Positions 33,603 to 42,543 of a stretch of 57,544 nucleotides of DNA are shown here, one piece after another. Position numbers and translations under genes: made by a program. The DNA is from Sulfurovum sp. (GTDB lineage: Bacteria; Campylobacterota; Campylobacteria; Campylobacterales; Sulfurovaceae): NCBI GenBank assembly GCA_023955225.1, contig JAGSGJ010000009.1, positions 1-57,544 of the forward strand, read 5' to 3'. The notes beneath the pieces were generated by a model. It was not told where the DNA came from and searched no databases. It saw nothing but the letters and a program-made list of their open reading frames with translations. Position 1 is the stretch's first letter. Each line of letters opens with the position of its first letter.

Positions 33603-34694
33603 ATGAATCACATTAAAACCTACGCATATAACCATACTCCACTCAAGTTTGATTTTAAACAAACAGTCGAACGATTTTTTGTTGAAGAGATACCTCTTTA
33701 CGCTTCTACCGGTACAGGAAACTATCTCATACTCAAAATCAAAAAAACAGACATGAGTACATGGAAACTCATCACTGTACTAGCCAAAGCAACGGGTCTA
33801 GAAGAACGTGACATAGGGTACGCAGGTCTTAAAGATAAAAATGCCACCACTATACAGTATATTTCTCTTCCGAAAAAGTACGAAAAAGAACTGAACAAAA
33901 ACCTCACCACAGAGAAGATAGAAATACTTGAACGTACTTACAACAAAGCACCTATCAAGATAGGCCACCTCAAAGGCAACCGCTTTTCCATTGTCTTGCA
34001 TGATATCTCTGAAAATGAAGCGAAATTTTTCACTACCACCGCCAAAAAAATGCAAGTAAACGGTATACCTAACTACTATGGGTACCAGCGTTTCGGAGAA
34101 GACAGTCGTTCTTACCTTCAGGGTAAAGAGATAGCCCTTTCAGGAAAACGTCTTAAGGGAAGTAAAGAGAAGTTACTTGTCTCCGCTTACCAAAGCTACC
34201 TCTATAACAAATGGCTGGCTTCAAGAGTCAAACTCTCTGCCATCATCACAGGTAATAAAGTGGATGAAGCAGCAAAAAAACTGCAATACCCTCTGGAACT
34301 AGTGAAAGTCTTGGCCAAACAGCCTCAGTTTTTCAAACTCTTTATAGGTGATGTCATCATGCCTTATCCTTATGGAAAAACCGATTATGTGAAAGAGATG
34401 CAGCAAAGTGCACAAGCTTTTGAACAAAGAAAGATCTCTCCTACTGGACTGTTATGTGGAGACAATGCCATAAGAGCCAAAAGTGATGCCTACCATCTAG
34501 AAGAAGAATATGATGATACGGAGTTAAGTAGTCTAAAGGGAGACAGACGTTTCGCCTGGGTATGGCCTAAAGAGGTAGAGACAAAGTATGACAGTAACAC
34601 TAAAAAGCTTACAGTTGAATTTTACCTTCCTAAGGGATCATACGCTACTACATTTTTGGAAGAGATCGGGAAGTTTTCTTTAAAAGAAGTATAA
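33603..34694 (+). CDS. truD: tRNA pseudouridine(13) synthase TruD
   Basis: 363 residues. Makes pseudouridine 13 in tRNA. Catalytic Asp78 in GYAGLKDKNATT; NRFSIVLHDI, NYYGYQRFGEDSRSYLQG and the TRUD insertion are family hallmarks. Cytoplasmic. Preceded by the UreH-like gene with a 62-base gap and probably read from its own promoter or that of the neighbour. Confidence 0.96.
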   Translation: MNHIKTYAYNHTPLKFDFKQTVERFFVEEIPLYASTGTGNYLILKIKKTDMSTWKLITVLAKATGLEERDIGYAGLKDKNATTIQYISLPKKYEKELNKNLTTEKIEILERTYNKAPIKIGHLKGNRFSIVLHDISENEAKFFTTTAKKMQVNGIPNYYGYQRFGEDSRSYLQGKEIALSGKRLKGSKEKLLVSAYQSYLYNKWLASRVKLSAIITGNKVDEAAKKLQYPLELVKVLAKQPQFFKLFIGDVIMPYPYGKTDYVKEMQQSAQAFEQRKISPTGLLCGDNAIRAKSDAYHLEEEYDDTELSSLKGDRRFAWVWPKEVETKYDSNTKKLTVEFYLPKGSYATTFLEEIGKFSLKEV

Positions 34695-34819
34695 ACTACA
34701 TAGACTAACTGAAACAGTTAACAAGTAAGCGTGGGAGGGAGACTGACAAATGCTCATCTTCAATGATCCATGTTCCTATTAATTATACAAAGATTCATTT
34801 AAAACTATGTCAATCAAGG

Positions 34820-34825
34820 TATAAT
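34820..34825 (+). promoter_or_regulatory. -10 element before the 113-aa gene
   Basis: TATAAT 28 bases before the ATG at 34854, in the sequence AAGGTATAATATC. No good -35 is present, which is normal for these bacteria. A small hairpin AACTG-AAA-CAGTT (34707-34719) just after truD may help end that transcript. Confidence 0.5.
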
Positions 34826-34853
34826 ATCTTATCTCATAAATAAGGAAGTATTG

Positions 34854-35195
34854 ATGCAATTTACATTTGGCGCTTATACTATAAGAACACACGAGCTCGA
34901 TCAGAAACTCTCTCTTCAGGTTACATCTGAGTTAGGTGAGGTACATTTAAATGATAATGACCAACGTACAAGTGACTTCCCTAACGAAGTCTGTTTTCAT
35001 ATCAAGAATCCTACCCAAAAACCTGAAGCAAAAGGGTTAAAACGATTTGCTTTTGGAGACTATAGTTTTATCCTGGGTATCAATTATGCAGGTGAACTTT
35101 TTCTTTTCCACAGCGTGAAACTTAATGTTGGAAAGAAACTCATCGATGGTAAAGATACACTAACTTTGGCATTTTTGAAAGACATTAAAGCGTAA
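34854..35195 (+). CDS. Hypothetical protein, 113 aa
   Basis: 113 residues from ATG 34854 (AAGGAAG 6 bases upstream; a TTG at 34851 would add one residue). No signal peptide, membrane segment or known motif; beta-rich sequence (FTFGAYTIRTHEL, FGDYSFILGINYAGELFLFH). It has its own promoter and is followed by a bidirectional terminator-like inverted repeat. Function unknown. Confidence 0.7.
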   Translation: MQFTFGAYTIRTHELDQKLSLQVTSELGEVHLNDNDQRTSDFPNEVCFHIKNPTQKPEAKGLKRFAFGDYSFILGINYAGELFLFHSVKLNVGKKLIDGKDTLTLAFLKDIKA

Positions 35196-35218
35196 CACTT
35201 CTAAAACTTTTATTTCTA

Positions 35219-35259
35219 GTATTTCTCGTTCACATTTTGTATGTTGAGACGAGAAATAC
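35219..35259. terminator. Bidirectional terminator-like inverted repeat
   Basis: GTATTTCTCGT (35219-35229) and ACGAGAAATAC (35249-35259) form an 11-bp perfect stem with a 19-base loop, between the convergent 113-aa gene and the RhlE-like helicase. Confidence 0.5.
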
Positions 35260-35309
35260 GTTTAAATATGATCTTCTAAAGTAGGTATTATAGACCGTTT
35301 AACTCGGAA

Positions 35310-36647
35310 TTATTTCCTACCTCTCCCACGTTTTTTATCTTTCTTCTCCACCTTTGGCTTAGCTGCATCAAAAGTTTTAAACCCATCACGTTTAGTTGTT
35401 TTACGTTTTTTACTTTTAGGTACAGTGGCTGTTTTAGTTTTCTTTTTACCAAAAGCCCCATCTGTATTTTTATGCTCGTTCGGGTTTTTACGTGCGCCTT
35501 TTTGTTTAGGTATGACCTGAGGAGCATAACCTTCTAGTTTTTCCTGGGGGATACTCTTACCCATAAGACGTTCTACATCTTTAAGTGCTACCATTTCTAT
35601 AGGTGAGATGAGCGTAATGGCTAAACCTTTAGCCCCCGCTCTTCCTGTACGTCCTATGCGGTGTATGTAGTCTCCTGTGACGTGAGGGATGTCATAATTC
35701 ATCACTACCCCTAATGCAGGTATATCTAGACCTCGTGCTGCGATGTCAGTTGCAACAAGTACACGCACTTTTCCTTCTTTGAATCCCTCTAATGCTCGAG
35801 ATCTCTCTCCAGAACTTTTACCCCCATGAATGACAGCTGTTTTGAGTCCAGAGAGATTTAACTCTTTACTCACTTCATCTGCCACTTCTTTTTTACGTAC
35901 AAAGACAAGTACTTGCTTATAGTTACGTGAACCTATGAGGTAAGATAGTAACTCTGTTTTCTTTTCTTTTTCAACAGGATAGACTATCTGTTCTACAGAA
36001 TGTGCAGAGGTTCCCATACTGTCTACTTCTATGAGTTTTGGTTTTTGGAGTATCTGTTCACCCAGTCTTTTGACATTACCAGAAAGTGTCGCAGATATGA
36101 GCACATTTTGTCGTCTTTGAGGTAGATGCTGAAGTATCTTACTCACTTCATGGACAAAGCCCATATCTAAGATAGTATCTGCTTCATCCAACACCAGATA
36201 ATCAACACTTTCAAGGTTAACATTTTTTTGTCCTATATGTTCCAAGAGACGTCCACTTGTAGCAACGATAATATCTACACCAGCTTTAAGTTTGTTTGCC
36301 TGTGATGTTAGATTTGCCCCACCAAAGAGTACAATACTTTTTAAAGGAAGATACTTTCCATACGCTTCTATACTTGCATGTACCTGTTTAGCCAGTTCAC
36401 GTGTAGGTACTAAAATAACTGCTTTAGGGTAATGCTGTCCCTCAACAAAAGTTTTGCTTAGATCTTGGAGTATAGGCAGAGAAAAGCCTGCCGTCTTTCC
36501 TGTCCCTGTCTGTGCCCCGGCCATAATGTCACGGCGAGAGAACATCACTGGGATCAGTGCTTTTTGTATAGGCGTGGCAGACTCATAGCCTTTGTCACTC
36601 AGTGCTTTTAAAATTTCTGGAGATAATCCAAGTGTAGCTAATGACAA
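35310..36647 (-). CDS. rhlE: DEAD-box RNA helicase, RhlE-like
   Basis: 445 residues. Q-motif and motif I GAQTGTGKTAG (about 38-48), motif II DEAD, motif III SAT, motif VI HRIGRTGRAG (about 345-354). The C-terminal tail of about 90 residues is very basic (KKTKTATVPKSKKRKT) as in RhlE/CsdA tails that bind RNA. RNA remodelling in ribosome assembly or decay. Last gene of the mgtE-CNNM run; 8 bases separate it from the CNNM gene. Confidence 0.92.
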   Translation of the reverse strand: MSLATLGLSPEILKALSDKGYESATPIQKALIPVMFSRRDIMAGAQTGTGKTAGFSLPILQDLSKTFVEGQHYPKAVILVPTRELAKQVHASIEAYGKYLPLKSIVLFGGANLTSQANKLKAGVDIIVATSGRLLEHIGQKNVNLESVDYLVLDEADTILDMGFVHEVSKILQHLPQRRQNVLISATLSGNVKRLGEQILQKPKLIEVDSMGTSAHSVEQIVYPVEKEKKTELLSYLIGSRNYKQVLVFVRKKEVADEVSKELNLSGLKTAVIHGGKSSGERSRALEGFKEGKVRVLVATDIAARGLDIPALGVVMNYDIPHVTGDYIHRIGRTGRAGAKGLAITLISPIEMVALKDVERLMGKSIPQEKLEGYAPQVIPKQKGARKNPNEHKNTDGAFGKKKTKTATVPKSKKRKTTKRDGFKTFDAAKPKVEKKDKKRGRGRK

Positions 36648-36655
36648 AACAAGCC

Positions 36656-37708
36656 TTAATCTGCGTCGTTAGAAACGCTGTCTAACCTACGTTTAAGACG
36701 CATTTTTTGTTTTGCAACCTCTCTCATATCGGCATCACTGTCACTCTCATCGACGATCTCAACACCCAATATCGTCTCAACACAATCTTCAAGTGTCACA
36801 ATACCTTCCACTTGATCATAACTGTCAAGTACTAAAAACATATGCTCTTTTTTCTTAATAAAAAGGTCCAGTGCTCTTGAGACAGGTAAGTTCTCCGAGA
36901 TCTTAAAAATATCTTTTTTTACAGTGTTTAAAGCAACACTGTCATCTTTAAGTGCCTGCTTAAAGATTTTTTTAGTCATCACTATCCCGGTAATATTTTC
37001 AATACTCTCATGATAGATAGGTACTCTTGAAAATTTAAATATTGCTGGTTCATTTTCTATAATATCTTTTATACTTCGAGTACCATCCAAAGCAAAAACC
37101 ACTGTTCTGGGTGTAAGTATCTCTTTGGTTCTTATTTTGTCAAGCAGAAGGATATTTTCAATCACATCCGATTCTTTCTCTCCAAGTACACCTTCATCTT
37201 CACTTAGCAGTGTACTCTCGATAAGCTCTGCTTTAGTCAAACTCATCATATCGTCAGATTTACTGATACGGTTTGTTACAAAGAGTGTCATCAAAATAAT
37301 AGGATAGGTAAACCAGATAAAAAAACGTATAGTATACGCAGCCGTAGGTGCCAAAGACTTCCAATAGACTGCCCCGATCGTTTTAGGAATAATCTCAGAA
37401 AGAAACAAAATAGCAAAGGTTAAAACCACAGAAACATAAAAAACTGCTCCTACACCATAAATACTCTCTGCCTGTGCTCCCACTGCTGCTGCACCAAGTG
37501 TGTTGGCAATAGTATTGAGGATCAAAATAGAAGAAATAGACTTATTTATACCAATTTTATGGGCTTTTAAAAGTGCCCCTACTTTAGGACGTTCTTTTTC
37601 AAGAACTGAAATATATGCCATGTTGACTGAGAGTAAAACTGATTCGAGAATCGAACAGATGAACGATATCACTACAGCCAAAGTAAAATAGAGAATTAAC
37701 AAATCCAT
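36656..37708 (-). CDS. CNNM/CorC-type membrane protein (DUF21 plus CBS)
   Basis: 350 residues. DUF21 membrane domain (about 1-185, with SICSILESVLLSVNMAY and VFYVSVVLTFAILFLSEIIPK) and two CBS motifs (about 200-320, TPRTVVFALD, GIVTLEDCVETILG). The C-terminal CorC_HlyC domain is missing and replaced by a short charged tail (EVAKQKMRLKRRLD). The family is linked to magnesium or cobalt transport; position 16 bases from mgtE supports magnesium homeostasis. Confidence 0.88.
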   Translation of the reverse strand: MDLLILYFTLAVVISFICSILESVLLSVNMAYISVLEKERPKVGALLKAHKIGINKSISSILILNTIANTLGAAAVGAQAESIYGVGAVFYVSVVLTFAILFLSEIIPKTIGAVYWKSLAPTAAYTIRFFIWFTYPIILMTLFVTNRISKSDDMMSLTKAELIESTLLSEDEGVLGEKESDVIENILLLDKIRTKEILTPRTVVFALDGTRSIKDIIENEPAIFKFSRVPIYHESIENITGIVMTKKIFKQALKDDSVALNTVKKDIFKISENLPVSRALDLFIKKKEHMFLVLDSYDQVEGIVTLEDCVETILGVEIVDESDSDADMREVAKQKMRLKRRLDSVSNDAD

Positions 37709-37724
37709 GTAAGTAAATGTACCT

Positions 37725-39053
37725 TTATAATAATATCAAGGTCGCTAGACCTAAGAATGAAAAGAAGCCTACAACATCCGTCACGGTAGTCAATACTACT
37801 GTACTTCCGATAGCTGGGTCGACTTCCATTTTTTTGAGAAACAATGGCACCATGGCACCAAAGAAACCTGCACACAATAAATTGATGATCATTGAGAGTG
37901 CTATGACAATGCCAAGCATCCCTTTGTCAAACCATATTGCGGCTATTATACCCATGATTATAGCAAAAATGAGACCATTTGCAAGAGAGAGTATCACTTC
38001 TTTTTTTATCGTACGAAATGCATCATGTTTGGCAATGTCACCAAGTGCTAGTTGACGTACAACAACTGTAAGACTTTGAGTCCCTGCATTACCACCCATA
38101 GAAGCCACAATGGGCATCAAGATGGCCAAAGCAACAAAGCTTTGCAGTGTGTCTGAAAAAAGACCTATCACTATCGAAGCGGAAATTGCAGTGATAAGGT
38201 TCACCCCCAACCATACTGCACGTGCTTTTCCTGCTTTGAAAATATCTTCATCTTCTTCGGCATCATCATTTACACCGGCCAAGTGATACATCTGATCTGT
38301 TGCCTGTTCATTGATGATGTCATAGATATCATCTGATGTAATACGCCCAAGCAGTATACCCTTATCGTCTACGATAGGCATTGACGAAAGATCATACTCT
38401 TGAAACTTCTGTACAATATCACGAATATCATCATGGTCAGATCCCAAAATAGTCTTATACTTTTCAGGGTTTTCTTCAATATTCTCTTGTAGCGTTGTAT
38501 CAAAATCAAACACAAGAAGGTGGTCTAAACCAATACCATAACGTAAAATATCTTCTTCATCTGTAACAAAAAGATAATTCACATTTTCAAGTTCATCTTT
38601 TCGTCTCAATTTAGCAAATTCTCTAATCACATCGTGTACAGTATGATGTAAATTGGCGGTATATACTTCTACCTGCATATAAGCACCCGCTTCATCTTCA
38701 TCATACTGCTTAAGCTTTAAAATATCCGCTTGATCATCTTCATGTAACTGGTTAAAAACCGCTCTCGCTATGCTATGATCAACTTCTTCAAGTTCTTGCA
38801 TAAAGTCTGTTTGGTCATCACTTTCCAGTTCTGCCACAGATGCTGCGAGTTCTTTGGTTGTAAAAGACTCAATAACATCTTCAAAATACCTGTCCGGAAG
38901 TTCCAATGCAACATCCGCAACAAGCTCTTTAGGTATGTATTGTACGGCTTCATTAAAACTTTTTTCATTTAGATCTTTAAGAAGATTGGCTATCTCTGAG
39001 GGATGTAATTCATCATGAGCATGATCATTTAAATATTGTGTGAGTTTATCCAT
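37725..39053 (-). CDS. mgtE: Magnesium transporter MgtE
   Basis: 442 residues. An acidic MgtE_N domain (1-125), a pair of CBS domains (about 126-260, including SSMPIVDDKGILLGRIT) that senses magnesium, then five membrane helices (about 285-442) with the conserved NLLCAGFFGAMVPLFLKK and DPAIGSTVVLTTVTDV. It imports Mg2+ as a gated channel. Starts the mgtE-CNNM-rhlE row on the minus strand. Confidence 0.96.
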   Translation of the reverse strand: MDKLTQYLNDHAHDELHPSEIANLLKDLNEKSFNEAVQYIPKELVADVALELPDRYFEDVIESFTTKELAASVAELESDDQTDFMQELEEVDHSIARAVFNQLHEDDQADILKLKQYDEDEAGAYMQVEVYTANLHHTVHDVIREFAKLRRKDELENVNYLFVTDEEDILRYGIGLDHLLVFDFDTTLQENIEENPEKYKTILGSDHDDIRDIVQKFQEYDLSSMPIVDDKGILLGRITSDDIYDIINEQATDQMYHLAGVNDDAEEDEDIFKAGKARAVWLGVNLITAISASIVIGLFSDTLQSFVALAILMPIVASMGGNAGTQSLTVVVRQLALGDIAKHDAFRTIKKEVILSLANGLIFAIIMGIIAAIWFDKGMLGIVIALSMIINLLCAGFFGAMVPLFLKKMEVDPAIGSTVVLTTVTDVVGFFSFLGLATLILL

Positions 39054-39185
39054 AGCCTGTACCTTTGTAGCATTGTATTTTGAAATTATACTTTATTAAA
39101 TAAGTGGAATGGTTGAATTGCTGAAAGAGTGCTAACGTATAGTGTCAAATAAGAGGTAAATAAATAAGGAAAATCCTTATTTATT

Positions 39186-39374
39186 TTATTTTGCTGGCGT
39201 ATCGCACTTTTTAGTGATGATACATGCTGGACAAAAGTTTACAAGTCCTGCAATAAGTGGGATAAATCCAAGATAGAACCATTGAATTCCTGAATATACA
39301 CCATATGCTATAAGTCCAAGTCCTACAACAATTCTAATAGGTCTACATACTGATCTCATTTTATTTACATTCAT
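39186..39374 (-). CDS. DUF2892 (YgaP-like) small membrane protein
   Basis: 62 residues with two short hydrophobic helices (VVGLGLIAYGVYSG, FYLGFIPLIAGLVN). The pattern R-x-I-R-x-VVG and the CPAC near the C-terminus match DUF2892, the membrane segment of YgaP-type rhodanese proteins. The Cys pair suggests sulfur or metal binding. Single gene between mgtE and pckA. Confidence 0.8.
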   Translation of the reverse strand: MNVNKMRSVCRPIRIVVGLGLIAYGVYSGIQWFYLGFIPLIAGLVNFCPACIITKKCDTPAK

Positions 39375-39436
39375 ATTATTGCCTTTAATAATTTTTATTA
39401 GTATAACTATACAGAAACATTGATTAAAGAAGAGAT

Positions 39437-39464
39437 AATCACTCTTATTGATATAAGAGTGATT
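39437..39464 (-). terminator. Terminator of pckA
   Basis: AATCACTCTTAT (39437-39448), loop TGAT, ATAAGAGTGATT (39453-39464): a perfect 12-bp stem 17 bases after the pckA stop. On the minus strand it is followed by ATCTCTTCTTT. Confidence 0.6.
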
Positions 39465-39481
39465 TGAGAAAAAGATTTGTA

Positions 39482-41071
39482 TTAAAGTTGAGGACCTGCA
39501 GATGCATAATCGAACTCTCCACGGTTACCATCATAACGGTGGAAGTTTTCCTGGAACATATTAGCGAGCTTCTCTAACATTGCATCATACTCAGCTTTAT
39601 CTTCCCATGTGTTTCTTGGGTTAAGTACAGCTGTATCGACACCATCCAATGTTTTAGGGATAGCAAGATTAAATGTATCAAGCGTTTCAAACTCTGTATC
39701 TAAGATTGCACCACTTAAAATACCATCGATACATGCCCTCGTGTTTTTAATACTCATACGTTTACCTGTACCGTAAGGACCACCTGTCCAACCAGTATTT
39801 ACCAAGTATACATTTACACCATGTTCATCTATCTTCTCACCAAGAAGTTTAGCGTATGCTGTTGGGTGCAGTGGTAAAAAAGCTTCACCAAAACATGCTG
39901 AGAATGTAGCAACAGGTTCAGTAATACCTCTTTCAGTTCCCGCAACTTTAGCCGTATATCCGCTAAGGAAGTAGTACATCGCCTGATCTTTAGTCAGTTT
40001 ACTTACCGGAGGTAATACACCAAATGCATCAGCTGAAAGGAAGATGATGTTATTTGGGTGACCTGCCTGTAGATCTTCTTTATGGTTTTCAATATGTTCT
40101 ATAGGGTAAGAGACACGTGTATTTTCTGTTTTAGAACCATCCGTGTAGTCAACACTACCATTTTCATTTGAAACCACATTTTCCAAAAGTGCATCTTTAA
40201 TAATGGCACCATAGATCTCTGGTTCAGATTTCTCATCAAGATTGATGACTTTTGCGTAACATCCACCTTCAAAGTTAAAGACACCATGATTGTCCCAACC
40301 ATGTTCATCATCACCGATAAGTGCTCTTTTTGGGTCTGTTGAAAGTGTAGTCTTACCTGTACCTGACAGTCCGAAGAAAAGACATACATCTTCATCTTCA
40401 CCTACATTAGCAGAACAGTGCATAGAAAGTTTACCCTCAAGTGGCAACCAGTAGTTCATCATAGAGAAAATACCTTTTTTCATCTCACCGCCATACCAAG
40501 TACCACCGATGATAGAAACATTATCTTCTACATTAAACACAACATATACATCAGAGTTCATCCCATGTTCTTTGTACTTTTCATCTACCGTTTTACATGC
40601 ATTATATACAGTAAAGTCTGGAACAAATCTTTCGAGTTCAGATTCTGTAGGACGGATAAACATATTTTTAACAAAGTGTGCCTGCCATGCTACTTCCGTA
40701 ACGAATCTTACTGAACGCTTACTTGCGGCACTTGCTCCTGCATATACATCTGTTACATAGATATTCTTACCGGAGAGTTGAGTCAAAGTAAGGTCAAGAA
40801 GCTCTTCATAGATCTCTTTATCTATCTTAGCATTTACATCACCCCAAGCGATATGTTCGTTTGAAGGTGCCTGATCAACAAAATATTTATCTTTAGGACT
40901 ACGTCCTGTGAAGATTCCTGTATCACACATTGCTGTCCCTGATGTAGAGATCTTACACTCTCCGCTGTTTACTTCGTGCGCTTGCAACTCGTCATAACTT
41001 AAATTGTAATAGACATCTCCGATATCTTTCAATCCTAGTTTATCAAGTCCGTTGGGCGTTTTAGTACTCAT
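39482..41071 (-). CDS. pckA: ATP-dependent phosphoenolpyruvate carboxykinase
   Basis: 529 residues. Interconverts oxaloacetate and PEP with ATP. P-loop GLSGTGKTTLS (about 235-245) and the metal/substrate segments FGLSGTGK, GDDEHGWDNHGVFNFEGGCYAK and SADAFGVLPPVS; NTGWTGGPYGTGKRM is characteristic. It lies downstream of oadGAB, giving an oxaloacetate-centred cluster. A TATAAT 24 bases upstream of the ATG suggests its own promoter. Confidence 0.97.
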   Translation of the reverse strand: MSTKTPNGLDKLGLKDIGDVYYNLSYDELQAHEVNSGECKISTSGTAMCDTGIFTGRSPKDKYFVDQAPSNEHIAWGDVNAKIDKEIYEELLDLTLTQLSGKNIYVTDVYAGASAASKRSVRFVTEVAWQAHFVKNMFIRPTESELERFVPDFTVYNACKTVDEKYKEHGMNSDVYVVFNVEDNVSIIGGTWYGGEMKKGIFSMMNYWLPLEGKLSMHCSANVGEDEDVCLFFGLSGTGKTTLSTDPKRALIGDDEHGWDNHGVFNFEGGCYAKVINLDEKSEPEIYGAIIKDALLENVVSNENGSVDYTDGSKTENTRVSYPIEHIENHKEDLQAGHPNNIIFLSADAFGVLPPVSKLTKDQAMYYFLSGYTAKVAGTERGITEPVATFSACFGEAFLPLHPTAYAKLLGEKIDEHGVNVYLVNTGWTGGPYGTGKRMSIKNTRACIDGILSGAILDTEFETLDTFNLAIPKTLDGVDTAVLNPRNTWEDKAEYDAMLEKLANMFQENFHRYDGNRGEFDYASAGPQL

Positions 41072-41094
41072 AAGTATCCTATTTCTCTATTTTT

Positions 41095-41100
41095 ATTATA
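41095..41100 (-). promoter_or_regulatory. -10 element of the pckA promoter
   Basis: ATTATA on the plus strand is TATAAT on the minus strand, placed 24 bases upstream of the pckA ATG; AGGATAC precedes the ATG. No clear -35 is seen. A hairpin ACGAAC-AAA-GTTCGT (41108-41122) lies just upstream of it. Confidence 0.5.
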
Positions 41101-41135
41101 ATGTGAAACGAACAAAGTTCGTCTTCACTACGCTA

Positions 41136-41196
41136 AAGCATAAGTTAGAAAATATGTATTATTTTCTAACTTATGCTTCCTCTCTAGAGGAAGCAT
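41136..41196 (-). promoter_or_regulatory. Two mutually exclusive stem-loops between oadB and pckA
   Basis: Stem 1: a perfect 19-bp inverted repeat, arms 41136-41154 and 41160-41178, loop TGTAT. Stem 2: ATGCTTCCTC (41173-41182) and GAGGAAGCAT (41187-41196), loop TCTA. The segment 41173-41178 belongs to both stems, so only one can form in the mRNA. The second ends 17 bases after the oadB stop. An attenuator, mRNA-stability element or tandem terminator is plausible; no ligand family is recognised. Confidence 0.55.
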
Positions 41197-41212
41197 ACTA
41201 CGTGGGACTACT

Positions 41213-42541
41213 TTACTTAAAGATTGAAAGTAGTACACCTGCTGCTACTGCTGAACCGATTACACCGGCCACGTTTGGACCCATGGCATGCATGAGCAGA
41301 ATATTACCAGGTTTTTCTTCAGAACCAACTTTACTCACAACCCTAGCTGACATCGGTACGGCGGAAACCCCCGCTGCACCGATAAGCGGATTGATAGGCT
41401 CTTTAGAAAACTTGTTCATAAGCTTAGCCATAAGTACACCCATAGCTGTTCCTGCTGAAAAGGCAAGAAGTCCAATAATCATAATACCCATTGTCTCAGC
41501 TACTAAAAATGAATCCGAAGCCAATTTAGAACCAACACCAAGACCAAGGAAAATAGTAACAATGTTAATAAGTGAGTTTTGCATCTCATTCGAAAGTCTG
41601 TCAACCACACCTGATTCTTTTGCAAAGTTACCAAGTGCAAAAGATCCCATAAGCGGTGCTGCATCAGGCAAAATAAGTGCGATCATCATGATAACGATCA
41701 GTGGAAAAATAAGTTTTTCAAGTCTATTTACTTTTCTCGTTGATTTCATAACAATTTGACGTTCTGCTTTTGTCGTTAATGCTCTCATTATAGGTGGTTG
41801 GATCACTGGAACCAACGCCATATATGAATACGCAGCAACTGCAATAGCTCCAAGAAGTTCAGGTGCTAATGCCGAAGCAATAAAGATAGAAGTAGGACCA
41901 TCAGCCCCACCGATAATACTGATTGCTGCAGATTGCTTAAGGGTAAAGTCTACCATTCCTGTATACTGTGAAAGTGCTGCTGCACCAACCAATGAACCAA
42001 AGATACCAAACTGAGCAGCTCCACCAAGAAGTGCTGTTTTTGGGTTAGAAAGAAGTGGTCCAAAATCCGTCATCGCTCCAACACCCATAAAGATAAGTAG
42101 AGGGAAAAATTCGTTAGCAATACCCATATTATAAATAATACCCAACATACCGTGATCACCTGTCATGTTGGCTATAGGGATATTGGCCAGAAGTCCACCA
42201 AAGGCGATAGGTAAAAGAAGAAGGGGTTCAAACCCTTTAGCAACAGCCAGGTAGAAAAGAAGAAAGATGATAATAAACATAATAAGTTTACCCCAACTTT
42301 GAGCAAAATGACTCATCTCTTCACCATTACCGTTTACGACACCGTCTTGGGGGTTTATCATTGCATTAAAACCTGTAGTTTCAAAAAAGCTTCCAAGAAG
42401 TTGAGTAATAGACTTAGGTTCATATGCCTTTTCTGTTTCTTGTGTTGGTACAGCAGCTGCTTCATGCACGCTGGCTTGCACTGTTGATGTGAGTGCTGTA
42501 AAAGCAAACATCATCGAAAGTAAAAGATGTTTAAGCTTCAT
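41213..42541 (-). CDS. oadB: Sodium-pumping decarboxylase subunit beta (OadB)
   Basis: 442 residues, a polytopic membrane protein with about eleven helices and the family signatures GGADGPTS (about 210-217) and NGNGEEMSHFAQS. Couples decarboxylation of carboxybiotin to sodium export. It begins with a signal-like segment not usual in the Klebsiella protein (LLLSMMFAFTALTSTVQAS), which may be a cleaved leader or an extra helix. The ATG follows the oadA stop by 2 bases. Confidence 0.94.
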   Translation of the reverse strand: MKLKHLLLSMMFAFTALTSTVQASVHEAAAVPTQETEKAYEPKSITQLLGSFFETTGFNAMINPQDGVVNGNGEEMSHFAQSWGKLIMFIIIFLLFYLAVAKGFEPLLLLPIAFGGLLANIPIANMTGDHGMLGIIYNMGIANEFFPLLIFMGVGAMTDFGPLLSNPKTALLGGAAQFGIFGSLVGAAALSQYTGMVDFTLKQSAAISIIGGADGPTSIFIASALAPELLGAIAVAAYSYMALVPVIQPPIMRALTTKAERQIVMKSTRKVNRLEKLIFPLIVIMMIALILPDAAPLMGSFALGNFAKESGVVDRLSNEMQNSLINIVTIFLGLGVGSKLASDSFLVAETMGIMIIGLLAFSAGTAMGVLMAKLMNKFSKEPINPLIGAAGVSAVPMSARVVSKVGSEEKPGNILLMHAMGPNVAGVIGSAVAAGVLLSIFK

Positions 42542-42543
42542 AC

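Noticed and set aside
39128..39138. Half of a CIRCE (HrcA) site, GAGTGCTAA
   Set aside because: The matching TTAGCACTC half is absent at the proper distance and the neighbours are not chaperone genes.
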